From assembly GCA_965227905.1 (NCBI GenBank), contig OZ245780.1, forward strand, positions 2,852,001-2,916,000: a stretch of 64,000 bases of DNA, given 5' to 3'. A program made the position numbers and the translations under genes. The DNA comes from CBDDHT01 sp965227905 (GTDB lineage: Bacteria; Pseudomonadota; Alphaproteobacteria; Rhizobiales; Methyloligellaceae). Each line of letters starts with the position of its first letter. The stretch's first letter is position 1. The notes beneath the pieces are model-generated. The model did no database searches, was not told the origin of the DNA, and saw only the letters and a list, made by a program, of their open reading frames with translations. Of this stretch, positions 33,511 to 41,568 are shown one piece after another.

Positions 33511-33978
33511 ATGAGAGATCATCCGAACGTTGTCATCAGGCCACCGATTCTCTTTTCTATGGGATTTGCGCTTGGTGCTCTTTTTGAGTTCTTGTTCCCT
33601 CTGGGACCTGGACTGGGCGGTGGAAGCATCCGGCCGATTATCGTCGGTTTGATCTTTTGCTGTCTCGGTTTTGCGCTCGCCGGTGTCGCAGTCGCGCGAT
33701 TTCGAAGCGCTGGAACCAATGTTCCGACCGTTGAGCCAACGCTTGCACTGGTAACGGACGGCCTCTATCGGCTATCCCGCAATCCGATCTATATCGGCTT
33801 GACGATGATGTATTTCGGGCTCTGTGTTGCTCTGACAACACTTTGGGGGATCTTTTTCCTCCCCGTGATCCTGCAAGTCCTCAACCGCGGGGTTGTCCGT
33901 CGGGAAGAAGCGTATCTGAACCGGAAGTTCCCGGGCACCTATGAAGGTTATCAACAGCGCGTACCACGCTGGATTTAA
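33511..33978 (+). CDS. Isoprenylcysteine carboxyl methyltransferase-like membrane protein
   Basis: 155 residues with four hydrophobic spans (about 14-32, 42-60, 95-110, 112-130). The C-terminal GLYRLSRNPIYIG, then the reach REEAYLNRKFPGTYEGYQQR, form the conserved SAM-binding and catalytic region of the PEMT/ICMT superfamily. Bacterial members of this type methylate unknown substrates, perhaps lipids; protein prenylation is not expected. The ribosome-binding site is weak, but the full domain supports this start. Confidence 0.85.
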   Translation: MRDHPNVVIRPPILFSMGFALGALFEFLFPLGPGLGGGSIRPIIVGLIFCCLGFALAGVAVARFRSAGTNVPTVEPTLALVTDGLYRLSRNPIYIGLTMMYFGLCVALTTLWGIFFLPVILQVLNRGVVRREEAYLNRKFPGTYEGYQQRVPRWI

Positions 33979-34040
33979 GGCGTGGCGACGTCGATCAGTT
34001 GGCTTTTGTGCAAGGCTTGTTGTGCTCGAAGCCGCTGGTG

Positions 34041-36065
34041 TTAGATATCCAGATCTGTCGCAAACGCCGCCTTTTCCTGGATGAATTGAAAGCGCGCTTC
34101 CGCCTTGTTGCCCATAAGACGGCTGATCGCGTTGGTCGTCTCGCTTCTCGTTTCTTCGGCGACATTGACGCGCAGCATCGTTCGGGTCGCTGGGTCCATC
34201 GTCGTTTCCTTGAGTTGCCTGGGCATCATCTCGCCGAGGCCTTTGAAGCGACTGATCTCGACCTTTTTTCGACCATCGAATTCGTCGGCCAATAAGGCTT
34301 CGCGATGAGCATCGTCCCGGGCGTAGATGGTCTTGCCGCCTTGCGCAATCTTGTAGAGCGGAGGCACTGCCAAGTAGAGATGGCCGTTGTCGATCAGTTT
34401 CGGCATCTGACGGTAGAAAAAGGTGATCAGCAGAGAGGCGATATGGGCGCCATCGACGTCGGCGTCCGTCATGATGACCACTTTCTCGTAACGCAGATCG
34501 GTATCTGTATAGGCGTCGCCGGTGCCGCAGCCCAATGCGAGAATCAGGTCCGAAAGAAGCTGGTTCTGCGCCAGCTTGGCCGAACTTGCATTTGCGACGT
34601 TCAGGATTTTCCCTCTGAGGGGCAGGACGGCCTGATTCTTCCGATTACGCGCCTGTTTTGCCGAACCGCCGGCTGAGTCGCCCTCGACGATAAAGATCTC
34701 GCTCCCTTCCGCCGTATTCTGAGCACAGTCGGCAAGCTTGCCGGGAAGCCTCAGCTTGCGCACGGCGGTCTTGCGATTGACCTCGCGCTCGCGTTTCCTC
34801 CGTAAGCGTTCCTCAGACCTCTCGACGACCCAGTCCAGAAGCTTGTTGGCCTGGTTGGGGCTCTGGGTCAGCCAGTGGTCGAACTCGTCCCGGATGGCAG
34901 CTTCGACAATCTTCTGAGCTTCCTGGGTCGCCAGTTTATCCTTGGTCTGACCCTGGAATTCCGGCTCGCGAATAAAGACCGAAAGCATGGCGGCGGATGT
35001 TACCAGCGCATCGTCTGCCGTAATCTGGGCTGCGCGTTTGTTTCCTGCCAACTCACCGTAGGCTCTCAGGCCCTTGGTTAGCGCCGCCCGGAGGCCTGCT
35101 TCATGGGTCCCGCCTTCGGGGGTGGGTACGGTGTTGCAATAGGAGTTCAAAAATCCATCCGCGCCGCCAACCCATGCGATTGCCCACTCGACGGTCCCGT
35201 GCCCGCCTTTCTTTGAGATCTTGCCGGCAAAAACCTGCGACGTAACCGTCGCCACACCCTCGATCCGGCGAGCCAGAAAATCCTTGAGCCCGCCTGGGAA
35301 GTGAAGCACTTCCTTTGCAGGTGTTTCGTCCTTCTCTCCAATGAGTTCTGGAGCACAGGACCAGCGGATCTCGACACCGCCGTAAAGATAGGCCTTTGAC
35401 CGCGCCATACGAAAAACGCGGTTTGGCTTAAATCGGGCGTTTGCACCAAAGATCTTTGAATCGGGAAGGAATCGAACCTTCGTGCCACGTCGGTTCTTGA
35501 TCGGGCCGAGGTCTTCCAGCGGGCCGAGTGCAATCCCCCGCTCGAAACGTTGACGATAAAGCGTCTGGCTTCGCGCGACTTCCACTTCCAGCGTTTCAGA
35601 CAAGGCATTCACCACGGACACACCGACACCATGCAGGCCGCCAGACGTTTCGTAGGCTTTCGAGTCGAACTTGCCGCCCGCATGGAGGGTGGTCATGATC
35701 ACTTCCAGCGCCGACTTGTTCTTGAATTTGGGATGCGGATCGACAGGAATGCCGCGGCCATTATCGGTGATGGTCAGCCAGCCATCCTTATCGAGATTGA
35801 CGTCGATCCAGTCGGCATGACCGGCAACGGCCTCATCCATTGAATTGTCGATGACCTCCGCGAAGAGGTGATGGAGCGCCGCTTCATCCGTCCCGCCGAT
35901 ATACATGCCGGGGCGTCGTCGCACAGGTTCAAGGCCTTCAAGGACCTCGATATCCGCTGCCGTATAGGCGGCTTCACCCGCCGTCATCTTTGACTTCTTT
36001 GCTTTAATCGGTTTCGCCTCGAGTTCGGCTTCGAGTTTCGCGAATAGGTCTCTGGATGCCGCCAT
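34041..36065 (-). CDS. parE: DNA topoisomerase IV subunit B
   Basis: 674 residues. With ParC it decatenates daughter chromosomes. GHKL ATPase domain: VRRRPGMYIGGTDE, EVIDNSMDEAVAGHA (Asn/Asp for ATP-Mg), DNGRGIPVD and GGLHGVGVSVVNALS. Transducer domain in the middle with EGGTHEAGLRAALTKGLRAYGE. TOPRIM domain: IVEGDSAGGSAKQARN, MTDADVDGAHI. C-terminal FKGLGEMMPRQLKETTMDP. The length and the absence of the extra GyrB domain favour ParE over GyrB. The ATG at 36065 has CCGG-rich sequence upstream and no strong Shine-Dalgarno. Confidence 0.96.
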   Translation of the reverse strand: MAASRDLFAKLEAELEAKPIKAKKSKMTAGEAAYTAADIEVLEGLEPVRRRPGMYIGGTDEAALHHLFAEVIDNSMDEAVAGHADWIDVNLDKDGWLTITDNGRGIPVDPHPKFKNKSALEVIMTTLHAGGKFDSKAYETSGGLHGVGVSVVNALSETLEVEVARSQTLYRQRFERGIALGPLEDLGPIKNRRGTKVRFLPDSKIFGANARFKPNRVFRMARSKAYLYGGVEIRWSCAPELIGEKDETPAKEVLHFPGGLKDFLARRIEGVATVTSQVFAGKISKKGGHGTVEWAIAWVGGADGFLNSYCNTVPTPEGGTHEAGLRAALTKGLRAYGELAGNKRAAQITADDALVTSAAMLSVFIREPEFQGQTKDKLATQEAQKIVEAAIRDEFDHWLTQSPNQANKLLDWVVERSEERLRRKREREVNRKTAVRKLRLPGKLADCAQNTAEGSEIFIVEGDSAGGSAKQARNRKNQAVLPLRGKILNVANASSAKLAQNQLLSDLILALGCGTGDAYTDTDLRYEKVVIMTDADVDGAHIASLLITFFYRQMPKLIDNGHLYLAVPPLYKIAQGGKTIYARDDAHREALLADEFDGRKKVEISRFKGLGEMMPRQLKETTMDPATRTMLRVNVAEETRSETTNAISRLMGNKAEARFQFIQEKAAFATDLDI

Positions 36066-36329
36066 GGTCTCCGGCCGGTGCTGTTGCTAGCGCCGCTCGT
36101 CGGGCGGCGAATCCCCCTCGCGTATGAGTGCCTTTTGCTGGCATGGGTTACCACATTTGGCAAGGGCGCGATGTAGCGACTCTACGGCAGTGGTGTGCTC
36201 TGAGGATGAGTGTTGTCAGCTTGCAACGGCGTCATCGGCGGTCTGCCTGCTATTGCCGATTCCGATTGCAAGCAGATCGGTTAGCATTATCAACCGTCAC
36301 AACGAATATTGAGGGTGTATCAAATACAA

Positions 36330-36365
36330 GAGAGCCCTGCCGCTATTGCGCCCGGCAGGGCTCTC
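36330..36365 (-). terminator. Perfect 13-bp stem-loop upstream of parE
   Basis: The stem runs 36330-36342 with 36353-36365 (GAGAGCCCTGCCG/CGGCAGGGCTCTC) around a 10-base loop. On the minus strand it is followed by TTGTATTTGAT, a partial T-tract. It would therefore end minus-strand transcription coming from about 36.4-36.9 kb before parE, although no recognised gene lies there. On the plus strand no T-tract follows. Confidence 0.5.
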
Positions 36366-36701
36366 AAAGCTGGTATTCGGGGCCTTGGGGTTTGCAGGGT
36401 CGTGAATAGTATTGGCGATCGCACATGGCCCGGCCAGAGTGCATGCCAAGTCTTCCGAGCAGCCTGCCTGAGTTCGCCCCTCCTGACAGCATCAGGTTAT
36501 TCAAGCTCCTGTGGCCGCCGTGCACGTCGTTCTGCACTTAAACACAGCAAAAGCCATGTCTCCTCGCACATGCCTGCCGCCACGGCAGAGCTTTTCCAAA
36601 GGTTTTGATTGTCTGGGAACTGCCGTTTCGAATTCCCGGGCGAGTCTACACCCTTCGAAACGGCCCGGTCATGTCGGGAGGTAGCATTTTCTTAGACCTC
36701 C
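36366..36701. other. Gene-free stretch with strong inverted repeats; possible structured RNA
   Basis: No open frame here looks real. Inverted repeats: CTGCCG/CGGCAG with a 3-base loop near 36580-36594, GCCGTTTCGAA/TTCGAAACGGC (36622-36632 with 36654-36664, perfect 11 bp, 21-base loop), and GGAGGT/ACCTCC (36677-36682 with 36696-36701). Smaller ones such as GTGCA/TGCAC and CATGT/ACATG occur nearby. The density suggests a stable RNA or a set of operators. I searched by eye for tmRNA, RNase P, SRP and 6S RNA hallmarks and found none that fits. From 36702 to 36991 I see only a doubtful 72-codon minus-strand frame. Confidence 0.4.
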
Positions 36702-36991
36702 TATTCTCGAATACATGGAAGTTTGACTGAGTGTTGTTTGAGGGTCAAATCACGTTTCATGTCAAACGAGACTCAACGTTCGGTGAAGGCACTGATATTC
36801 CAGTGCCACGAACACTAGCGTTGGTTGCTCTGGAGATCTCGATAGCTGCGCGATCAACCAAAAGGCAGCCTGAATTTCGACATTTGGATTGTCGTGGTTG
36901 ACGAAGCTGCGGCAGAAAACTCCGTCATACCGAGTTACGTTGTGAGATTGTTTACCATCGCTTGCTAGCTTCTTCAGCAAGGGTTTGGGTC

Positions 36992-37297
36992 ATGGCAATA
37001 GTGTTGCGTTATGCCTTTCTTTTGGCGCTCGGATTTGGCGGTATCGTCGCCTTTCTCAGCGCCATGTCGGAAACAGGGAACATCCTGATTCATCAAACGG
37101 GCGAGCCTTCAGGCGAGCCAGTCGGTTTTGAATTCTGGATCCTCTCTGTGATGGCGGCGCTCAGCCTGTTTTCATTGCTCAGATTTGCCTTCCTCCGCGT
37201 GCCCAATTTCGTACGCGGTTGGTTTGGCGAGAATTGGGACCGACTGGCCACGGTCGTTTTGGTCGTGATGTTTGGTGCCGTATTCCTCGTCGCATGA
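36992..37297 (+). CDS. Small membrane protein of unknown function
   Basis: 101 residues with three hydrophobic spans (about 5-24, 45-63, 82-100) and short polar loops (SETGNILIHQTGEPSGEPVG; RVPNFVRGWFGENWDR). The start is the ATG at 36992, with only a weak G-rich sequence upstream. The arrangement (span, 20-residue loop, two spans) does not match a family I know. It is followed by a strong factor-independent terminator at 37479-37512, which suggests that the gene is transcribed on its own. Confidence 0.6.
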   Translation: MAIVLRYAFLLALGFGGIVAFLSAMSETGNILIHQTGEPSGEPVGFEFWILSVMAALSLFSLLRFAFLRVPNFVRGWFGENWDRLATVVLVVMFGAVFLVA

Positions 37298-37478
37298 CAC
37301 AGCAATTGTTCGGATGACGTGATCCGCGATCGCTGATGCCTGGTGGCGAGAAGGAATTCTATGAGAGCGGCTTTCGGCGTGTGAACAACCGCTGGCTCTC
37401 AGATCGTTCGGGGGATGCCCCGCCTGCCGGCCCTATCGGTGCAGTGCGGCCGGCCTCAGATAAGCGCGGGGCACAAGT

Positions 37479-37512
37479 CGGGGCGGCCATATTGGCCGCC
37501 CCGCTCTTTTTT
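37479..37512 (+). terminator. Strong factor-independent terminator
   Basis: An 11-bp perfect stem CGGGGCGGCCA (37479-37489) with TGGCCGCCCCG (37493-37503), a 3-base loop, then CTC and six T (37507-37512). It ends plus-strand transcription from the small membrane protein gene and separates it from the convergent glnA, whose stop is 19 bases further on. Confidence 0.85.
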
Positions 37513-37530
37513 GTTCAACACCCGTGAGCC

Positions 37531-38940
37531 TTAGACCGAATAGTACATGTCGAACTCGATGGGGTGAGGCATAAGATCATACGCCTCGACCTCTTCCATC
37601 TTGAGTTCCAGATACCCGTCGATCTGATCGTCCGAGAAAACGCCGCCCTTCTTGAGGAAGTCGCGATCCTTGTCGAGATATTCGCAGGCTTCGCGCAGCG
37701 AGGCACAGACTGTCGGCACACCTTCGAGCTCTTCCGGCGGCAGATCGTAGAGATTCTTGTCCATCGGATCGCCGGGATCGATGCGGTTCTCGACGCCGTC
37801 AAGGCCGGCCATGAGCAAGGCCGAAAACAACAGATACGGGTTGGCAGCCGGATCAGGGAAGCGAACTTCGACGCGTTTGCCCTTGGGGCTCGAAACGTGA
37901 GGAATGCGGCATGAGGCCGAGCGGTTGCGCTGAGAGTATGCGAGCAGCACGGGTGCTTCATAACCTGGAACCAGACGTTTGTAGGAATTGGTTGTCGGGT
38001 TCGCGAATGCATTGATGACGCGGGCATGCTTCAGGATGCCGCCGATGTAATGGAGGCATGTCTCGGAGAGTTCCGCATACTGGTTGCCGGCAAAGACCGG
38101 TTCGCCGCCCTTGAAGATCGACTGATGGCAATGCATGCCGGTTCCGTTGTCGCCGAATACGGGCTTCGGCATGAAGGTCGCCGACTTGCCATATGCCTGC
38201 GCGACATTGTGAACGACATATTTGTAGATCTGTAGCTGGTCGGCACAGCTCAGAAGCGTGTCGAACTGCATGCCGAGCTCATGTTGAGCCGCACCGACTT
38301 CGTGGTGGTGCTTTTCGGTTGTCACCCCCATGTCGGACATGACGCTGATCATTTCCGAGCGGATATCCTGGCAAGAGTCGATGGGCGGTACGGGGAAGTA
38401 GCCGCCTTTGGTGCGCGGGCGATGGCCGAGATTGCCCATCTCATATTCGGTGCCCATGTTCGTCGGCAGTTCGGTTGAGTCGAGCTTGAAACCGCAGTCA
38501 TATGGATCGGATGAGAAGCGGACATCATCGAAAATGAAGAATTCGGCTTCCGGTCCGAAATAGCAGGTATCGCCGATACCTGTCTGCTGCAGGTAGGCTT
38601 CGGCGCGCCGCGCCGTGCTACGCGGGTCGCGCTCATAGAGTTCGCCCGTCGTCGGCTCGGCAACGTCGCAAAACAGAGCGAGCGTCGTCTGTGCAAAAAA
38701 GGGATCGAGATGCGCTGTCGCCGGATCGGGCATCAGGGCCATGTCGGACTGGGAGATATCTTTCCAGCCGGCGATCGATGAACCATCGAACATGATGCCA
38801 TCGGCAAAGGTGTCTTCGTCGATCAGTCGTGCGTCCATGGTCACGTGCTGCAACTTGCCACGTGGGTCTGTGAATCGAACGTCGACAAACTTTACATCAT
38901 CGTCCTTCAACTGTTTGAGGACGTCGTTTGCGGTAGCCAT
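37531..38940 (-). CDS. glnA: Glutamine synthetase, type I
   Basis: 469 residues, the exact GSI-beta length. Makes glutamine from glutamate, ammonium and ATP as a dodecamer. Markers: VRFTDPRGKLQHVTM near the N terminus, FDGSSIAGWK (about 53-62), the GPEAEFFIFDD metal site, HHEVGAAQHELG, KPVFGDNGTGMHCHQSIFK (ATP), VPGYEAPVLLAYSQRNRSA, and the adenylylation Tyr in DKNLYDLPPEE near 398, which shows control by GlnE. It lies 128 bases downstream of glnB in the same direction, the standard alphaproteobacterial glnBA operon. Confidence 0.97.
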   Translation of the reverse strand: MATANDVLKQLKDDDVKFVDVRFTDPRGKLQHVTMDARLIDEDTFADGIMFDGSSIAGWKDISQSDMALMPDPATAHLDPFFAQTTLALFCDVAEPTTGELYERDPRSTARRAEAYLQQTGIGDTCYFGPEAEFFIFDDVRFSSDPYDCGFKLDSTELPTNMGTEYEMGNLGHRPRTKGGYFPVPPIDSCQDIRSEMISVMSDMGVTTEKHHHEVGAAQHELGMQFDTLLSCADQLQIYKYVVHNVAQAYGKSATFMPKPVFGDNGTGMHCHQSIFKGGEPVFAGNQYAELSETCLHYIGGILKHARVINAFANPTTNSYKRLVPGYEAPVLLAYSQRNRSASCRIPHVSSPKGKRVEVRFPDPAANPYLLFSALLMAGLDGVENRIDPGDPMDKNLYDLPPEELEGVPTVCASLREACEYLDKDRDFLKKGGVFSDDQIDGYLELKMEEVEAYDLMPHPIEFDMYYSV

Positions 38941-39068
38941 TGCATTCCCCTGTTCTACGTTGTGTCCAAGAATTGAGATGTCCGGCCGAACGACCGGGTG
39001 TTGGTTAGGCGATCACTGGTTCGGGGCGACTGCGGTGTCGGCCCGGGATTAAGAAGTTTGAGTTGATG

Positions 39069-39407
39069 TCAGACAGCATCAGACCCGGTTTCACCGGTGC
39101 GGATGCGAACCGCTTCTTCGACGCTGGTGATGAATATCTTGCCGTCACCGATCCGTCCGGTCTTGGCAGACGTCAGAATGGCTTCGATGGCTTTGTCCAC
39201 CAACTCGTCGCCCAGCACGATCTCGACTTTCACCTTTGGCAAAAAGTCGACCACATACTCGGCGCCGCGATAGAGCTCGGTATGGCCTTTCTGACGGCCA
39301 AATCCCTTCGCCTCGGTGACGGTGATACCCTGCAGACCAATTTCCTGCAGTGCTTCCTTCACCTCGTCGAGCTTGAAGGGCTTGATAATGGCCTCGATTT
39401 TTTTCAT
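39069..39407 (-). CDS. glnB: Nitrogen regulatory protein P-II
   Basis: 112 residues from the ATG at 39407; the frame is open further 5', but MKKIEAIIKPFKLDEVKEAL is the invariant P-II start. Trimeric signal protein that senses 2-oxoglutarate, ADP/ATP and glutamine state. Tyr51 in the T-loop (TELYRGAEYVVDFLPK) is the site uridylylated by GlnD. The B-loop (TSAKTGRIGDGKIF) and C-loop (VRIRTGE) are complete. A near-consensus sigma-54 promoter lies 44 bases upstream, and the order glnB-glnA indicates nitrogen control of both. Confidence 0.97.
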   Translation of the reverse strand: MKKIEAIIKPFKLDEVKEALQEIGLQGITVTEAKGFGRQKGHTELYRGAEYVVDFLPKVKVEIVLGDELVDKAIEAILTSAKTGRIGDGKIFITSVEEAVRIRTGETGSDAV

Positions 39408-39450
39408 CTCCCTGGTCCACCCTTTTAGTGCGGTTACTCTGATCGCCTTT

Positions 39451-39466
39451 AGCATGCACCGTGCCA
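39451..39466 (-). promoter_or_regulatory. Sigma-54 promoter of glnBA
   Basis: Reading the minus strand, TTGGCACG, four bases, then ATGCT gives the GG-N10-GC spacing of the -24/-12 elements and differs from the TGGCACG-N4-TTGCW consensus at one key base. The predicted start near 39440 would leave a leader of about 30 bases before glnB. Confidence 0.7.
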
Positions 39467-39550
39467 AGGGGCGAGGTGCTCATTTCACATTCCAAATCAA
39501 TTAGTTAGGAATCAGTGTCTCTCGCCAAGTGTTTTTCGCCACCGATTGCA

Positions 39551-39567
39551 TGCCTTAAAAGTAGGCA
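39551..39567. promoter_or_regulatory. Candidate NtrC enhancer site
   Basis: TGC at 39551-39553 and GCA at 39565-39567 are 11 bases apart, the skeleton of the NtrC box (TGCACC-N5-GGTGCA), and the surrounding TGCCT/AGGCA arms are palindromic. It is about 85 bases upstream of the -24 element, a normal enhancer distance. The inner bases do not follow the consensus, so this is tentative. Confidence 0.4.
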
Positions 39568-39675
39568 TAATGCTCAAAAATTAATCGGCGATCACATGCG
39601 GAGCCATCGATCCTGACCTTGCGCAGGTCATGGGGGCCCTATAGGCGATAGAAGCGCAATTAGGAAGGGTCGGAG

Positions 39676-40056
39676 ATGCGGATCACGAGCTTGGATCATT
39701 TGGTGCTTACGGTGGCTTCCATCGAGCAGACGTGTGAATTCTATCAGCGCGTCCTTGGATGCGGACGGGAAATTTTTGCTGGCGGTCGCACGGCACTGAC
39801 TTTTGGCGATCAGAAGATCAATCTTCATGAAGCGGGCCGCGAATTCGAGCCCAGGGCCCGTTTGGCCACGCCGGGATCAGGCGATTTGTGTTTTCTTGTC
39901 GACGATTTCGAAAGCGCACAAACGCAACTGCGGAACGAGAATGTAGAGATCATAGAAGGTCCCGTGGAGCGGACCGGTGCCCGAGGGACACTCACGTCCA
40001 TCTACTGCCGCGATCCCGATGGAAATCTGATCGAGCTGTCGACCTATATTGAGTGA
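39676..40056 (+). CDS. VOC-superfamily (glyoxalase/bleomycin resistance-like) protein
   Basis: 126 residues, one VOC module of paired beta-alpha-beta-beta-beta units: SLDHLVLTVASIEQTCEFYQRVLG at the start, HEAGREFEPRA and DLCFLVDDFESA in the middle, and SIYCRDPDGNLIELSTYIE at the end. The metal-ligand positions include the first His (DH) and the last Glu (IELS). Substrate unknown; the size fits the single-domain virulence/fosfomycin-resistance-like branch. GGAAGGG precedes the ATG. Its stop is eight bases before the nnr start. Confidence 0.88.
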   Translation: MRITSLDHLVLTVASIEQTCEFYQRVLGCGREIFAGGRTALTFGDQKINLHEAGREFEPRARLATPGSGDLCFLVDDFESAQTQLRNENVEIIEGPVERTGARGTLTSIYCRDPDGNLIELSTYIE

Positions 40057-40064
40057 GCCGAGCA

Positions 40065-41564
40065 ATGACCAGTGCGCATGGATCCGGCGTCGGGACCGAG
40101 CTTTTGACGACAGCGGAGATGGGACGTGCCGATGCCCTGGCTATCGCGAGCGGCGTTCCAGGTCTCGCTCTGATGGAGAATGCCGGTGCCGGTGTGGCGG
40201 ACATTGTCTGGCAACGCCATCGCGATGCTGAGACCGTGGCTGTTCTCTGCGGGCCGGGAAACAATGGTGGCGATGGTTTCGTGGCCGCGAGGTGCTTGCA
40301 GCATTACGGGTATAATGTTCGTGTAGCCTTGCTTGGCGACCGCGAAAAGCTCAAAGGCGATGCGGCCGCTATGGCATCGCGGTGGTCCGGTAGGATCGAT
40401 CCCCTCGCAGAAACAGTGCTTGATGGAGCGGATGTCATCGTCGATGCGCTGTTCGGTGCGGGTCTGGCGCGGCCGCTCGACGGGGCTGCGGCAGACATCG
40501 TCGACGCGGCCAATCGCGGCGATGCCCGGATCGTGGCTGTCGATGTTCCCAGCGGGATCGACGGCACGACAGGAGAGGTGCAGGGTGTTGCCGTCGAAGC
40601 TGAAGCGACAGTGACCTTTTTCCGATTGAAGCCCGGTCATTTCCTCTTTCCCGGCCGGTGTCATGCGGGCGAGGTTCATTTGGTTGATATCGGCATTCCG
40701 TCAGATGTGCTGTCACAGGTCGGACCAAAGACGTTTGTGAACAGTCGATCCAACTGGCAGTCAATGTTCCCGAGACCCAAGCAAGACGGTCACAAATACG
40801 ATCGCGGTCATGCACTGATTGTATCCGGGGGAGCCAGGACGACCGGTGCGTCTCGGCTCGGGGCAAGAGGGGCTCTTAGGGTCGGCGCCGGACTCGTGAC
40901 ACTTGCGTCGCCCAGGGCCGCATTTCCGGTTAATGCAGCACAGTTGACAGCTATCATGATCACGCCGTTCGAAGGCTGTGAAGGTCTCGAACGCATCCTG
41001 GATGACCAGCGCAAAAACTCGGTTCTCATTGGACCGGGGGCCGGTGTTGGAGACCCGACATGCGAGAAGGTCCGGGCTGTTCTTCAAAGCAGTGCAGCAG
41101 TCGTATTGGATGCAGATGCACTCACCAGCTTTCAGGATCAATCCGATATCCTGTTCGAGCAGATTGCAGCACGCGCATCACCCGTCATCCTGACCCCGCA
41201 TATGGGCGAGTTCGATCGTCTCTTTTCAGTCGCTGAGGGATCGAAGGTCGATCGGGCCCGCTTGGCTGCAGTCGATAGCGGTGCGACCGTCATCTTGAAG
41301 GGTGCCGACACGGTCATTGCAGCTCCCGATGGCCGGGCGGCGATCAATAGCAATGGTTCACCCTGGCTCGCGACCGCAGGCTCCGGCGATGTACTGGCAG
41401 GATTTGTGGTCGGTCTGTTGGCGCAGGGGATGCCGGCATTCGAAGCGGCTTGTGCCGCCGTTTGGCTGCACGGCGAAACGGCGGATGGGATTGGCCCGGG
41501 CCTGATTGCGGAGGACCTGCCCGAGGCACTGCCGGCGATTCTAAGATCCGTTCACGCCGGGTAG
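40065..41564 (+). CDS. nnr: Bifunctional NAD(P)H-hydrate repair enzyme
   Basis: 499 residues from the ATG at 40065; a GTG at 40053 overlapping the VOC stop is also in frame. The N-terminal half (about 1-210) is the NAD(P)HX epimerase domain: GLALMENAGAGVAD, CGPGNNGGDGFVAAR, GLARPLDGAAADIVDA, and DVPSGIDGTTGEVQG. The C-terminal half (about 225-495) is the ADP/ATP-dependent dehydratase: GHALIVSGGARTTGASRLGARG, ILTPHMGEFDRL, GATVILKGADTVIA and GSGDVLAGFVVGLLAQG. Together they repair hydrated nicotinamide cofactors. Neighbourhood with glnBA is common in alphaproteobacteria, with nnr divergent here. Confidence 0.95.
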   Translation: MTSAHGSGVGTELLTTAEMGRADALAIASGVPGLALMENAGAGVADIVWQRHRDAETVAVLCGPGNNGGDGFVAARCLQHYGYNVRVALLGDREKLKGDAAAMASRWSGRIDPLAETVLDGADVIVDALFGAGLARPLDGAAADIVDAANRGDARIVAVDVPSGIDGTTGEVQGVAVEAEATVTFFRLKPGHFLFPGRCHAGEVHLVDIGIPSDVLSQVGPKTFVNSRSNWQSMFPRPKQDGHKYDRGHALIVSGGARTTGASRLGARGALRVGAGLVTLASPRAAFPVNAAQLTAIMITPFEGCEGLERILDDQRKNSVLIGPGAGVGDPTCEKVRAVLQSSAAVVLDADALTSFQDQSDILFEQIAARASPVILTPHMGEFDRLFSVAEGSKVDRARLAAVDSGATVILKGADTVIAAPDGRAAINSNGSPWLATAGSGDVLAGFVVGLLAQGMPAFEAACAAVWLHGETADGIGPGLIAEDLPEALPAILRSVHAG

Positions 41565-41568
41565 GGGA

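Noticed and set aside
36360..36600. SRP (4.5S) RNA or RNase P RNA
   Set aside because: Neither the GGAAGGAAGCAG-type tetraloop region of SRP RNA nor the GAGGAAAGTCC block of RNase P is present.
36600..36670. Permuted two-piece tmRNA (TTCGAATTCCCGGG resembles a T-arm)
   Set aside because: The flanking bases cannot form the five-pair T-stem with a seven-base loop, and no proteolysis-tag frame starting Ala-Asn-Asp was found nearby on either strand.
36762..36980. 72-codon minus-strand frame
   Set aside because: No signal peptide, motif or ribosome-binding site, and it lies in the 5' region of the small membrane protein gene; it could be a gene remnant but is not supported.
37336..37527. 63-codon plus-strand frame
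   Set aside because: It runs through the stem and T-tract of the terminator at 37479-37512 and has no recognisable content.
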